From: Mesorhizobium sp. B4-1-4
GTDB lineage: Bacteria > Pseudomonadota > Alphaproteobacteria > Rhizobiales > Rhizobiaceae
NCBI RefSeq assembly: GCF_006439395.2
Contig: NZ_CP083950.1
Location: 4,515,001 to 4,579,000, forward strand
Direction: 5' to 3'
Length of the DNA stretch: 64,000 nucleotides
This document shows, in pieces, positions 1 to 8,866 of this stretch. Numbering within the stretch: the first letter of the stretch is position 1; each line of letters opens with the position of its first letter. Under the pieces are notes generated by a model. That model had not been told where the DNA came from. It did not search any database and saw only the letters and a list, made by a program, of their open reading frames with translations. A program made the translations under genes and the position numbers.

Positions 1-577
1 GACGCTGGAAGGTGTCAGCCTCCGCCGGTTCCTCGTCGTTCGGGAAGACATCGGCGTGCTCGTCGTTCTGGTCCGCGTCCAGGACAGGCAGGGCATGGTC
101 GGCAAGGTTCGGGTCGGCAAGGTTCGGGGCTGCTGATTGCGCCGGTAGGGGCTTTTGCCAGCTTGGCTCGGCCTTGGCGGCGGGTGGTGGCGCGGGCCGC
201 TCGGGCGGTGGCGCGGGGCGATAAGGCTCCGGCCTGGCGGCGGGCGGCGCCGGTCGGACGGGCTCCGCCTTCGCCGGCTGGCGCGTGTGACTCGGTTGAT
301 TCTTGTTGCGGTCGATGGAGGAAAAGATGTGTTCCAGCTCGGCGAGCGGGTCCGTTTCCGGCACGCTTTTGGCGTAGTCGCGTTCGACGCTCGCAATGGC
401 GTCCTCCAGCGTGCGCTTCTGCTTGGCTATTGCCTCGGCGGCGAGCGGCGGCGAATAATCCGCAAGCTTCTTCACCAGCATGGCACGCACGCTGTCGTAG
501 ATGCGCGTACGCTTGTCAGGCGTCTCGTCGCCGTGCCTGTCGAGCGCCTTTTTCAGAACAGCAACGAAATCTGCCAT
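1..577 (-). CDS. Hypothetical Pro/Ala-rich protein (C-terminus beyond window)
   Basis: An open frame runs from an ATG at 577 off the left edge, so only the first 192 residues are visible. It begins MADFVAVLKKALDRHGDETP. Residues 1-100 look like a folded helical segment (two amphipathic helices, many Lys/Asp/Glu); from about residue 105 it becomes a low-complexity linker rich in Pro, Ala and Glu with repeated APPP and RPAPP blocks, then an acidic stretch. There is no signal peptide at the N-terminus. Such a helix-plus-linker layout is common in proteins with a later membrane or peptidoglycan-facing domain, but that domain is outside the window. It lies 76 bp downstream of the purA stop on the same strand. 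I do not recognise the family. Confidence 0.75.
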   Translation of the reverse strand, partial: MADFVAVLKKALDRHGDETPDKRTRIYDSVRAMLVKKLADYSPPLAAEAIAKQKRTLEDAIASVERDYAKSVPETDPLAELEHIFSSIDRNKNQPSHTRQPAKAEPVRPAPPAARPEPYRPAPPPERPAPPPAAKAEPSWQKPLPAQSAAPNLADPNLADHALPVLDADQNDEHADVFPNDEEPAEADTFQR

Positions 578-653
578 GCTTCAGTCGACCTGTATTTTTG
601 CTCCCGCGCCGGCCCCCGCAAATCAGCCGCGATGCCCGGAAAGGCTTCAGAAA

Positions 654-1952
654 CTAGTCTTGAAACGGGTCGGTCACAAGTATCGTGTCGTCCCGTTCCG
701 GGCTGGTGGAGAGGAGTGCGACCGGCGCGCCGATCAACTCCTCGATATAACGGACATACTTGACCGCCTGGGCCGGCAGATCGTTCCAGCTGCGCGCGCC
801 GGCGGTGGTGCCTTTCCACCCCTCCAGCGTCTCGTAGACCGGTTCGACGCGGGCCTGCGCGCCCTGGCTGGCCGGCAGATAATCGATCATCTCGCCGTCG
901 AGCCGGTAGCCGGTGCAGACTTTGATCTCGTCCAGCCCGTCGAGCACGTCGAGCTTGGTCAGCGCGATGCCTTTGATGCCGTTGACGGCGACGGCCTGGC
1001 GCACCAGCACCGCGTCGAACCAGCCGCAGCGGCGCTTGCGCCCGGTGACGACGCCGAATTCGTGACCGCGCGTGCCGAGGAACTCGCCGATCTCGTTCTT
1101 CTGTTCGGTTGGGAACGGACCTTCGCCAACGCGCGTCGTGTAGGCCTTGGTGATGCCGAGCACATAGCCGATGGCGCTAGGCCCGACGCCGGAGCCGGCG
1201 GCCGCCTGCCCGGCCACGGTGTTGGACGAAGTGACGAAGGGATAGGTGCCGTGGTCGATATCGAGCAGCGTGCCTTGCGCACCCTCGAACAGGATGCGCT
1301 CGCCGGCGCGGCGCTTGTCGTCCAGCACTTTCCAGACACGGTCCATATAGGGCAGGATCTCGTCGGCGACCGACGTCAATTCACTCATGATCGCCTCATG
1401 CGTGACTTCGGCATGGCCAAGCCCGCGGCGCAGCGCATTGTGGTGCGTCAGCAACCTGTCGACCTTCAGGGGCAGTGTTTCCAAATCCGCCAGATCCATC
1501 ACCCGAACCGCGCGCCGGCCCACCTTGTCCTCATAGGCGGGGCCAATACCGCGGCGGGTCGTGCCAATCTTCGTCCCGGAATTTGAGGCGGCGTCCTCGC
1601 GGAATCCATCCAGCTCCCGGTGCAGCGACAGGATAAGCGCTGTGTTTTCGGCTATTTTCAGGCGATCGGGCGTCACTTCGACGCCCTGTGCCTTGAGCTT
1701 GGCGACTTCCGCCACGAAAGCGTGCGGATCGAACACCACGCCATTGCCGATGATGGACAGCTTGCCCTGCCGCACGACACCGGACGGCAATAGCGACAGC
1801 TTGTAGACCTTGCCGTCGACGACCAGCGTGTGGCCGGCATTGTGGCCGCCCTGGAAACGCACCACGACGTCAGCACGCTCCGACAGCCAGTCGACGATCT
1901 TGCCCTTGCCTTCGTCGCCCCACTGCGAGCCGACGACCACCACATTGGCCAT
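654..1952 (-). CDS. purA: Adenylosuccinate synthetase
   Basis: 432 residues, the normal length for PurA. It joins IMP and aspartate with GTP to give adenylosuccinate, the first committed step from IMP to AMP, in the cytoplasm. The GTP-binding glycine-rich loop GSQWGDEGKGK is at residues 8-18, followed by the NAGHT motif near residue 38 and GIGPAYEDK near residue 130. The frame is open upstream to 2096, but MANVVVVGSQWG at 1952 is chosen because it matches the family N-terminus and is preceded by an AAGGGAAAAG ribosome-binding site; the 48 upstream codons look unlike protein. Monocistronic-looking, divergent from the EamA gene. Very secure. Confidence 0.97.
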   Translation of the reverse strand: MANVVVVGSQWGDEGKGKIVDWLSERADVVVRFQGGHNAGHTLVVDGKVYKLSLLPSGVVRQGKLSIIGNGVVFDPHAFVAEVAKLKAQGVEVTPDRLKIAENTALILSLHRELDGFREDAASNSGTKIGTTRRGIGPAYEDKVGRRAVRVMDLADLETLPLKVDRLLTHHNALRRGLGHAEVTHEAIMSELTSVADEILPYMDRVWKVLDDKRRAGERILFEGAQGTLLDIDHGTYPFVTSSNTVAGQAAAGSGVGPSAIGYVLGITKAYTTRVGEGPFPTEQKNEIGEFLGTRGHEFGVVTGRKRRCGWFDAVLVRQAVAVNGIKGIALTKLDVLDGLDEIKVCTGYRLDGEMIDYLPASQGAQARVEPVYETLEGWKGTTAGARSWNDLPAQAVKYVRYIEELIGAPVALLSTSPERDDTILVTDPFQD

Positions 1953-2165
1953 GTTTCTTTTCCCTTGAGACGCCGCCGAGCGGCTTGGATATGGTTCGAA
2001 ACGACAGGCCTCTATAGCGTCAAGACCTCGCGAGCGCGACCTTTCTTTGCCGCCGAAAATGCCCTGAGGCACAACAATTTTCGGCTTTGACATCATTTAC
2101 TTGGACCGACCGGGGCAATAGGCCGACAAACACCGCGGCGCATCCGCCGCGGCCGGAATGCCGCC

Positions 2166-3068
2166 ATGCATCGAAGCGCCTACATATTCCTGCTGCTCAC
2201 CACCTTGCTGTGGGGCGGCAATTCGGTGGCCGGCAAGCTGGCTGTCGATCATGTCTCGCCGATGACGCTGGTCTTCCTGCGTTGGGTGCTGGCGGTAGCG
2301 ATCCTGCTGCCGATCGGCTGGCGGACAATCCGGGAGGACTGGCCGGTGGTGCGCCGGCACTGGCTCGTCCTGGCGGCGCTGGGCGCCAGCGGCTTCACTC
2401 TGTTCAACACCATCTTCTACACGGCGCTCAACTACACGACGGCGATCAACGTTTCGATCGAACAGGCGGCGATGCCGATCCTGATCATGACAGCCAATTT
2501 CATCTTCTTCCGCCTGCGCGTAAGCTGGGCGCAGATTGCTGGCGTCGTGCTGACCATCGCCGGCGTGATCCTGACCGCCTGCCATGGCGACCCGCGCCGG
2601 CTGCTGACGCTGGAGCTCAATTTCGGCGACGCCATCATGCTGGTCGCCGTCATCCTCTACAGCGGCTATTCGGTCGGCCTGCGCCTGAAGCCGGTGATGC
2701 GTTGGCAGAGCCTGATGCTGTCCCTGTCGGTCGCGGCGCTGATCACCTCGCTGCCCTTTGTCCTGTGGGAAATAGCCGCCGGCAAGGTCATCGTGCCCGA
2801 TGCGCGCGGCTGGACAGTCATCGTCTACACCGCGATCGGCGCCTCGGTCATCTCGCAGATCCTCTACATCAGGGGCAACGAGCTGATCGGCGCCAACCGC
2901 GCCGGCCTGTTCATCAATCTGGTGCCGATCTTCGGCACGCTGCTTTCGGTGCTGATCGTCGGCGAGACGTTCCAGCTCTATCAGGCATTGGCACTCGTGC
3001 TCGTGCTGGGCGGCATCGCGCTTGCCGAATATAGCGGGCGAAGGATGGCCGTGCCGGCCCGCCGGTAA
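2166..3068 (+). CDS. EamA/DMT-family transporter
   Basis: 300 residues with about ten hydrophobic helices arranged as two tandem EamA units (roughly 5-135 and 150-290), the drug/metabolite transporter layout. The N-terminus LTTLLWGGNSVAGKLAV and the loop FTLFNTIFYTALNYTTAINVS are typical of the first unit, and GNELIGANRAGLFINLVPIFG of the second. The substrate cannot be told from sequence; relatives export amino acids or metabolites. The ATG at 2166 is the first in the frame and has only a weak ribosome-binding site. It is divergent from purA and ends 4 bp before the stop of the convergent cytochrome gene. Confidence 0.9.
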   Translation: MHRSAYIFLLLTTLLWGGNSVAGKLAVDHVSPMTLVFLRWVLAVAILLPIGWRTIREDWPVVRRHWLVLAALGASGFTLFNTIFYTALNYTTAINVSIEQAAMPILIMTANFIFFRLRVSWAQIAGVVLTIAGVILTACHGDPRRLLTLELNFGDAIMLVAVILYSGYSVGLRLKPVMRWQSLMLSLSVAALITSLPFVLWEIAAGKVIVPDARGWTVIVYTAIGASVISQILYIRGNELIGANRAGLFINLVPIFGTLLSVLIVGETFQLYQALALVLVLGGIALAEYSGRRMAVPARR

Positions 3069-3072
3069 AGTG

Positions 3073-4290
3073 CTACCGCACCAATTCCTTGCGCACCGCC
3101 GCAATATCGTCGGATGAGACCGCCGGAGCGGAATTGCCCCAGCTGCCGCGCACATAGGTCAGCACGTCGGCGAGTTCCTGGTCCTTCAGGCGCCATGCGA
3201 GCGAAGGCATGGCAGGTGTCGTCGGCGCGCCGGCCGTATGGACAGCCTGGCTTCCGGCGAGAACCACCCGGGCAAGCGTTTCGGCATTGCCTTGCGCCAC
3301 GATCGAGTTGCCGACGAGCGGCGGGAACAGAGCTCCGGCCCCGGCACCATCGCCACCATGGCAGGCCGAACAATTGTCATGGTAGATCGCCTCGCCCGCG
3401 GCCATCCGTGCCTCGTCCGGCTTTGGCGCTTGCGCATTGCCGGTGTCCGAGCCTAGGCTCTTGAGATAGACGGCAACAGCCTTGAGGTCCGGATCCGTCA
3501 TTTTCGAGGTCGAGTTTTCGACGGCCTCGGCCATCGGACCGGACGCGATCGAATGCGCGTTGACGCCGGTCTTGAGGTAGGCGACCACATCCTCCTGCGA
3601 CCATTTTCCCAGGCCGGATTGAGCATTGTTGGTGATATCGGGCGCAAACCAGCCCTGCAGCGATGCCCCTTGCACGAAGCCGCTGTCCTGGTCGGCTCCG
3701 AGGAAAGATTTGGGCGTATGGCAGATGCCGCAGTGCCCCGCCCCCTGCACGATATAGGCGCCGCGGTTCCATTCCGCCGACTTGGAGGGATCCGGCGTGA
3801 AAGTGCTTTCGGTGAAGTTGAGGAGATTCCAGCCCCACATCGCCAGCCGGATGTTCAGGGGAAACGGCAGCTGGTTGGCCTGCACCTTGTTCGGCACCGG
3901 CTCGACCGTGGTGAGATAGGCCCAGAGGTCGGAAATGTCCTGCTCGTTCATCTTGGTATAGGCGGGATATGGCATGGCGGGGTAGAGCCGCACGCCATTG
4001 TGGCCGATGCCGGTCTTCATCATGTTGCGGAAATCGTCTTCCGACCAATTGCCGATGCCCGTCTCGTGGTCGGGCGTGATGTTGGGCGGCACCAGTGTGC
4101 CGAACGGCGTTTCCAGTGGCAGGCCGCCGGCCAGGGGCTTGCCGTCCGGCCTCGTGTGACAACCCGCGCAATCGCCGAGCACGGCCTGGTACTGACCGCG
4201 TATGATCTGGTCCGCCTGGTCGGCGGCGATTGCCGGAGCGATCGCCAGGAGTGCCGCGCCGGTGGCGAGGATGGCGGTGAGCGTTCTCAT
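3073..4290 (-). CDS. Triheme cytochrome c subunit of a membrane-bound dehydrogenase
   Basis: 405 residues with a signal peptide (1-22, ending AIA) and three heme-c attachment sites: CAGCH 41-45, CGICH 187-191 and CSACH 307-311. Three CXXCH modules in this spacing are the cytochrome subunit of membrane-bound gluconate, sorbitol, fructose or alcohol dehydrogenases, which passes electrons from the flavoprotein to ubiquinone at the periplasmic face. The start MRTLTAILATG is chosen because the signal peptide begins there and its ATG overlaps the stop of the upstream flavoprotein gene (ATGA, 4287-4290), showing translational coupling. Third gene of the three-gene operon. Confidence 0.93.
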   Translation of the reverse strand: MRTLTAILATGAALLAIAPAIAADQADQIIRGQYQAVLGDCAGCHTRPDGKPLAGGLPLETPFGTLVPPNITPDHETGIGNWSEDDFRNMMKTGIGHNGVRLYPAMPYPAYTKMNEQDISDLWAYLTTVEPVPNKVQANQLPFPLNIRLAMWGWNLLNFTESTFTPDPSKSAEWNRGAYIVQGAGHCGICHTPKSFLGADQDSGFVQGASLQGWFAPDITNNAQSGLGKWSQEDVVAYLKTGVNAHSIASGPMAEAVENSTSKMTDPDLKAVAVYLKSLGSDTGNAQAPKPDEARMAAGEAIYHDNCSACHGGDGAGAGALFPPLVGNSIVAQGNAETLARVVLAGSQAVHTAGAPTTPAMPSLAWRLKDQELADVLTYVRGSWGNSAPAVSSDDIAAVRKELVR

Positions 4291-6053
4291 GCCCGCACCA
4301 GCGGTGCGCCGGGATTGCGCAGATACTGATTGCGGATGGCGTCGGCGGCACGGAAGGCAAGCGCGCCGACCGTTCCCGTCGGGTTCTTGCCGGCGTTCTG
4401 CGGGAAGGCCGACGCGCCGATGACAAAGACGTTCGGCACATCCCAGCTTTGCAGGAAGGTGTTGACCGCGCTTCTCTTCGGGTCGGTCCCCATGATGGCG
4501 CCGCCGGTATTGTGGGTGCTCTGATAGGGGACGCTGTCCCAGCCCTTCTTGCGGCGGCCGACGCTGTATTGCTTGCCGCCGAACGCCTTGGCGATGTCCT
4601 CCATCCGGTCGCATACATAGTTCGACATCCGGATGTCGTTGTCGGGGAAATCGAACGTCATGCGCATCAGCGGCCGGCCGAAGCGATCCTTGTAGGTCGG
4701 GTCGAGATCGAGATAGTTGGTGCGCGTGGCGTAGCTGCTGCCCTGCGAGGAATAGCCGAGCGTGCTCTTGTAACCCTCGACGGTCGCTTTCTTCCACGCC
4801 CCGCCCCATTTCGGCGTGCCGGGCAGCGTCGGCCTGGTGCCGATCGGGCGTCCATTGGTGGGGATGCAGTTGATGCCCGCGCCGCCGACGAAATCCAGCG
4901 CACCGTGATCGAAAGCGTCGCCGTTGAAATCGTCGATCGTCTGGCCGAGCGCGCCGGCCGCGATGAACGGATTGAAGTTCTTGTCGTCGAAGAACACCTG
5001 CACGCCGGCATTGGTCTGATAGCAGTAATTGCGGCCGACCGTGCCCTCGCCGGTGTTGGGATCATAGATCTTGCCGATGCCGGAGAGCATCATCAGGCGG
5101 GCATTGTGCAGCCCATAGGCGCACAGAAGCACGAGATCGGCCGGTTGGAAGAATTCCTGCCCTGACGTGTCGACATAGGTCACGCCATGCGCCGACTTGC
5201 CGCCGGCGGCAAGATCGACACGCAGCACTTCGCTGTCGGTCCGGACCTCGAAATTGGCCTTCTTCATCAGGACGGGGAGGATGGTGGTCTGGGCGCTCGA
5301 TTTGGAATAGTTGGCGCAGCCGAAACGCTCGCAGAAACCGCAATAGGTGCACTGCCCCATGGTGATGCCGAGCGGATTGACATAGGTGCGAGACATGTTG
5401 GCTGATGGCGTCGGGAAAGGATGCAGCCCCATCGACCGGCCGACATTGGCGAACAAGGTCGGCGCGTAGGTCATTTCCATCGGCGGGTTCGGATAGTCCC
5501 GCGCCCTCGGATCCTCGAACGGATTGCCGCCTTCCTGCAGTTTGCCTTTGATGTTGCCGGCCTTGCCCGAGATGCCCGCCAAATATTCGAACTGGTCGTA
5601 GTAAGGCTCCATTTCGGCGCCGGTCACGCCCCAGTCCTCGACCTGGAGATCCGCGATCCTGGCCGCGCCATAGCGCTTGGTCAGGTTGGTTTTCGTCTGG
5701 AAGTCCGAATCCCAGAATCGCCAGGTGTGGCCGTTCCAGTGCACGCCGGCGCCGCCAACCCCGTTGCCGGGCAGGAAGGAACCGAAATCGCGCATCGGCA
5801 GCGCTGTCTGCGACGGGTCGTTGCGCATCGTCATCGTTTCGACGGCGGGCTGCAGGAAGAGGTCGCGCCGCACGCTGTAGCGCAATTCGTCCTGTGCATA
5901 GCCGATGTTGAAATCGGTGGCCGTGTCGCGCCATGGACCGCGTTCTATGGCCAGCACGTCGAGGCCCTGGTCCGTCAATTCATGCGCAAGGATGGACCCG
6001 GTCCAGCCGAGGCCGACGATCACGACATCCTTTCGGGGCAGTATCGTCGTCAT
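4287..6053 (-). CDS. GMC-family FAD-dependent dehydrogenase, large subunit
   Basis: 588 residues. The N-terminal Rossmann motif VVIVGLGWTGS (10-20) binds FAD, and a GMC C-terminal domain carries the conserved STHNTGGAIMG segment and the final DVPNVFVIGASAFPQNAGKN-type block. This is the catalytic flavoprotein of gluconate 2-dehydrogenase-type complexes that oxidise sugars, sugar acids or polyols in the periplasm; which substrate is not readable from sequence. It has no signal peptide of its own and is expected to be exported with the Tat-carrying small subunit encoded just upstream. Start MTTILPRK is preferred over the codon 24 bp upstream because a GAGGAG ribosome-binding site precedes it. 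Two bp separate it from the small-subunit stop; it overlaps the cytochrome gene. Confidence 0.93.
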   Translation of the reverse strand: MTTILPRKDVVIVGLGWTGSILAHELTDQGLDVLAIERGPWRDTATDFNIGYAQDELRYSVRRDLFLQPAVETMTMRNDPSQTALPMRDFGSFLPGNGVGGAGVHWNGHTWRFWDSDFQTKTNLTKRYGAARIADLQVEDWGVTGAEMEPYYDQFEYLAGISGKAGNIKGKLQEGGNPFEDPRARDYPNPPMEMTYAPTLFANVGRSMGLHPFPTPSANMSRTYVNPLGITMGQCTYCGFCERFGCANYSKSSAQTTILPVLMKKANFEVRTDSEVLRVDLAAGGKSAHGVTYVDTSGQEFFQPADLVLLCAYGLHNARLMMLSGIGKIYDPNTGEGTVGRNYCYQTNAGVQVFFDDKNFNPFIAAGALGQTIDDFNGDAFDHGALDFVGGAGINCIPTNGRPIGTRPTLPGTPKWGGAWKKATVEGYKSTLGYSSQGSSYATRTNYLDLDPTYKDRFGRPLMRMTFDFPDNDIRMSNYVCDRMEDIAKAFGGKQYSVGRRKKGWDSVPYQSTHNTGGAIMGTDPKRSAVNTFLQSWDVPNVFVIGASAFPQNAGKNPTGTVGALAFRAADAIRNQYLRNPGAPLVRA

Positions 6054-6055
6054 GG

Positions 6056-6808
6056 TCAGCTCCTCTTGCCCAGCCATTCCGGGCTGCCTTCGATGGAGAC
6101 GGGCGGCCGCGGATAGGGCTGATTGTGCTTGCTGACATGGTCCCGGTAGTCATAGCGCGCGCCGGGGAAGCCGAGCATGCGCCACGACACCATGTCCTTG
6201 TTGCCGCCATAGACCGGATCGGCAAAGAACCCTTCCATCGTGTTCTGCAGAAGAAGTCCGAAGAAGCCGGGCCCCTTGACGCCATTGGGCAGTTCGATCT
6301 TACCCGCCTCCATGGCCGTCAGGAACGCATCCTGATCGGCCGGCTGCAGTTCTGCGAATGTCTTGCCGTCGCGTTGCTTCAGGAAGGCATCTATGGCGGC
6401 GAGGCCGACGCGGTAGCGCTGGGCCGGATTGGCCTCACCCTGATATCCCTGCGTCGGCAATGCGGGCAGGAATGGCCCTTGCGTATAAAGCCGGCTCGAG
6501 GTTCCGAACGCGCCCATCAACTGCCTGTCGATATAGACGGCGCAGCCCGCCTCCTTGCCGCCCATGCTGAGATCGTCGGCGGGGATGATGCGGTCGACGA
6601 TGGCTTCGACAAGAGCCGCTTCCTGCGGTGTGAAAAATTGCCAGCCGCCAGGGACCACCTGCATCGGCGGATCTGACGACAGGGGTGCCCAAGGCAGGGA
6701 GCCGGAGAAAGAGCGGGCAAGGCTTGCCGAAGTCGCCGTGACCGTAAACATCGCGACCGATGAAAGGAAAAGGCGCCGATTCAGCCTGACAGTATTGCGA
6801 TGATCCAT
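6056..6808 (-). CDS. Gluconate 2-dehydrogenase subunit 3 family protein (Tat-exported small subunit)
   Basis: 250 residues. The N-terminus carries a twin-arginine signal (NRRLFLSS followed by a hydrophobic stretch), typical of the small subunit that escorts the folded FAD subunit across the membrane. The region from about residue 45 (GWQFFTPQEAALVEAIVDRIIPADD) is the hallmark of the gluconate 2-dehydrogenase subunit 3 family. The start ATG at 6808 has AAGG eight bases upstream; a GTG nine bases earlier is possible. First gene of the operon small subunit, flavoprotein, cytochrome c. Confidence 0.9.
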   Translation of the reverse strand: MDHRNTVRLNRRLFLSSVAMFTVTATSASLARSFSGSLPWAPLSSDPPMQVVPGGWQFFTPQEAALVEAIVDRIIPADDLSMGGKEAGCAVYIDRQLMGAFGTSSRLYTQGPFLPALPTQGYQGEANPAQRYRVGLAAIDAFLKQRDGKTFAELQPADQDAFLTAMEAGKIELPNGVKGPGFFGLLLQNTMEGFFADPVYGGNKDMVSWRMLGFPGARYDYRDHVSKHNQPYPRPPVSIEGSPEWLGKRS

Positions 6809-7139
6809 CCAAGGCACCTTGACAGCAACGAGCGCGCACCGGAAGTTGCGCGTTAAATCATGACCAAAACCGTTAAGTTCAAGCCAGGCGGGTCGATTGA
6901 TGACAGCCTGCGGAAAGAAATCCGCATCGTCAAGCAGATCACAAAATCGTTAGATTAGGCCAGGCTTTATGCTTATCGGCGCCGGCTAATATATCAGGAA
7001 GTTGAAAAGTAATCCTTGGACCAGGCGCCAAGCTCGCACGGTCAATCACGGCCCGGGAAGGACCGAACTATGCAGGAATCGGGTAAGGCAGCGTCCGCCG
7101 CGGGATGCGGTCCGCCGGCTGAAACCGAGGCTAAACGAA
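6809..7139. other. Intergenic region, no gene seen
   Basis: About 330 bp between the dehydrogenase operon start and the serA terminator, clearly more AT-rich than the genes. It must hold the promoter of the dehydrogenase operon. Short open frames on the plus strand near 7002-7204 run straight through the serA terminator and look like chance frames. I see no clear regulatory repeat. Confidence 0.5.
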
Positions 7140-7171
7140 ACGTCCCGCGTGCTTGCCCGCACACGGGACGT
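7140..7171 (-). terminator. Rho-independent terminator of serC-serA
   Basis: Inverted repeat ACGTCCCGCGTG / CACACGGGACGT (11 of 12 pairs, 7-base loop), 30 bp past the serA stop, followed on the minus strand by the T-rich run TTTCGTTT. Confidence 0.8.
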
Positions 7172-7200
7172 CTCGTGCGCCTGATTGCGACGGTGTGGGC

Positions 7201-8802
7201 CTAAACCGCGCTCACGTCGAACTGCAGCCGTTTGGCCGAGTCGATCGACTTGTGCGCCCGCACCTGCTCCAGCACTTTTTCCGGGAACGGCGCGTCGAGA
7301 TAGAGCAGCGCGATGGCATCACCGCCCGGCCGGTTACGGCCAAGCTGGAAGTTGGCAATGTTGACGTCGTTCTCGCCGCACACGGTGCCAAGCAGGCCGA
7401 TAATGCCGGGCGCATCGGCATTGGTCGTGTAGAGCATATGTTGGCCGACCTCGGCATCGAGGTTGATGCCTTTGATCTGGATGAAGCGCGGCTTGCCGTC
7501 CGAGAAGCAGGTGCCGGCGATCGAGCGCGTCATGTGCTCGGTCTTGACGGTGAGCTTGATGTAGCCGTCGAAGACGCCCGACTTGTCGCGCTTGACCTCG
7601 GCGACGATGATGCCGCGCTCCTTCACCATGATAGGCGCCGACACCATGTTGACGTCGGCGACCTGCGGCCGGATCAGGCCGGCGAGTGCGGCACTGATCA
7701 GGGCGCGTGTGTTCATCGTCGCGGTCGAGCCGTCAAACAGGATCTCGACCTCCTTGATCGGATCTTCCGTGACCTGGCCGACAAAGGCGCCGAGCACTTC
7801 GGCAAGCTTGACGAACGGCTTCAGCCGCGGCGCTTCCTCCGCCGTGATCGACGGCATGTTGATGGCGTTGGAGACGGCGCCCTTGATCAGATAGTCGGCC
7901 ATCTGTTCGGCAACCTGCAGCGCGACATTTTCCTGCGCTTCCGCCGTCGAGGCGCCGAGATGCGGTGTCGCCACCACATTGTCCATGCCGAACAGGGCGT
8001 TCTGCTCCGCCGGTTCGACCTCGAACACGTCGATGCCGGCACCCGCCACCTTACCGCTCTTCAGCGCCGCGACGAGGTCGGCCTCGACGATCAGCCCGCC
8101 GCGCGCGCAGTTGATGATGCGCACGCCGTTCTTCATCTTGGCGATGGCGGCGGCATCGATGATGTTGCGCGTCTTGTCGGTCAGCGGCGTGTGCAGGGTG
8201 ATGAAATCGGCGCGCGCGAAGAGCTCGTCGAGCTCGACCTTCTCGACGCCGAGCTCCTCGGCGCGCTTGTCAGACAGGAACGGGTCGAAGGCGACGACAT
8301 GCATCTTCAGCCCGACGCCACGTGTGGCGACGATCGAACCGATATTGCCGCAGCCGATGACGCCCAGCGTCTTGCCGGTGATCTCGACGCCCATGAAGCG
8401 GTTCTTCTCCCATTTTCCGGCATGGGTCGAGGCGTTGGCCTCCGGAATCTGGCGCGCAAGCGCGAAGATCATCGCGACGGCATGCTCGGCTGTCGTGATC
8501 GAATTGCCGAAGGGCGTGTTCATCACGATGATACCCTTACGGCTGGCCGCCGGGATATCGACATTGTCGACGCCGATGCCGGCGCGGCCGATGACCTTGA
8601 GGTTGGTCGCGGCATTGATCAGCTTCTCGGTGACTTTGGTCGCCGAGCGGATGGCGAGACCGTCATACTGGCCGATAACTTCGAGCAGCTTTTCCTTGTC
8701 CTTGCCGAGATCGGGCAGATAGTCGACCTCGACGCCGCGATCCTTGAAGATCTGCACGGCGGTGGGAGAAAGTTTGTCGGAAACGAGAACACGGGGCGCC
8801 AT
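7201..8802 (-). CDS. serA: D-3-phosphoglycerate dehydrogenase
   Basis: 533 residues, the long SerA form with an extra domain and a C-terminal ACT domain. It oxidises 3-phosphoglycerate to 3-phosphohydroxypyruvate with NAD, the first step of serine synthesis. Visible: NAD-binding GVIGCGNIGS 147-156, catalytic Arg234 (NCARGG), Glu263 and His281 (TPHLGAST), and a C-terminal ACT domain (about 460-533) with the NIANFQLGR motif that can bind serine for feedback control. Start MAPRVLVSDKLS has a strong AAGGAGG site; the frame is open upstream without similarity. Second gene after serC, 64 bp gap. Confidence 0.97.
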   Translation of the reverse strand: MAPRVLVSDKLSPTAVQIFKDRGVEVDYLPDLGKDKEKLLEVIGQYDGLAIRSATKVTEKLINAATNLKVIGRAGIGVDNVDIPAASRKGIIVMNTPFGNSITTAEHAVAMIFALARQIPEANASTHAGKWEKNRFMGVEITGKTLGVIGCGNIGSIVATRGVGLKMHVVAFDPFLSDKRAEELGVEKVELDELFARADFITLHTPLTDKTRNIIDAAAIAKMKNGVRIINCARGGLIVEADLVAALKSGKVAGAGIDVFEVEPAEQNALFGMDNVVATPHLGASTAEAQENVALQVAEQMADYLIKGAVSNAINMPSITAEEAPRLKPFVKLAEVLGAFVGQVTEDPIKEVEILFDGSTATMNTRALISAALAGLIRPQVADVNMVSAPIMVKERGIIVAEVKRDKSGVFDGYIKLTVKTEHMTRSIAGTCFSDGKPRFIQIKGINLDAEVGQHMLYTTNADAPGIIGLLGTVCGENDVNIANFQLGRNRPGGDAIALLYLDAPFPEKVLEQVRAHKSIDSAKRLQFDVSAV

Positions 8803-8866
8803 GGCGGCCTCCTTGAAAATGGGATTGATCCGGGGAATGGGCGGCCCGCGGGCCGCCACCGAAATC

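Noticed and set aside
7002..7204. Short plus-strand open frames with GGAAGG upstream of an ATG near 7070.
   Set aside because: They run through the serC-serA terminator and into the serA stop; composition is not that of a protein.
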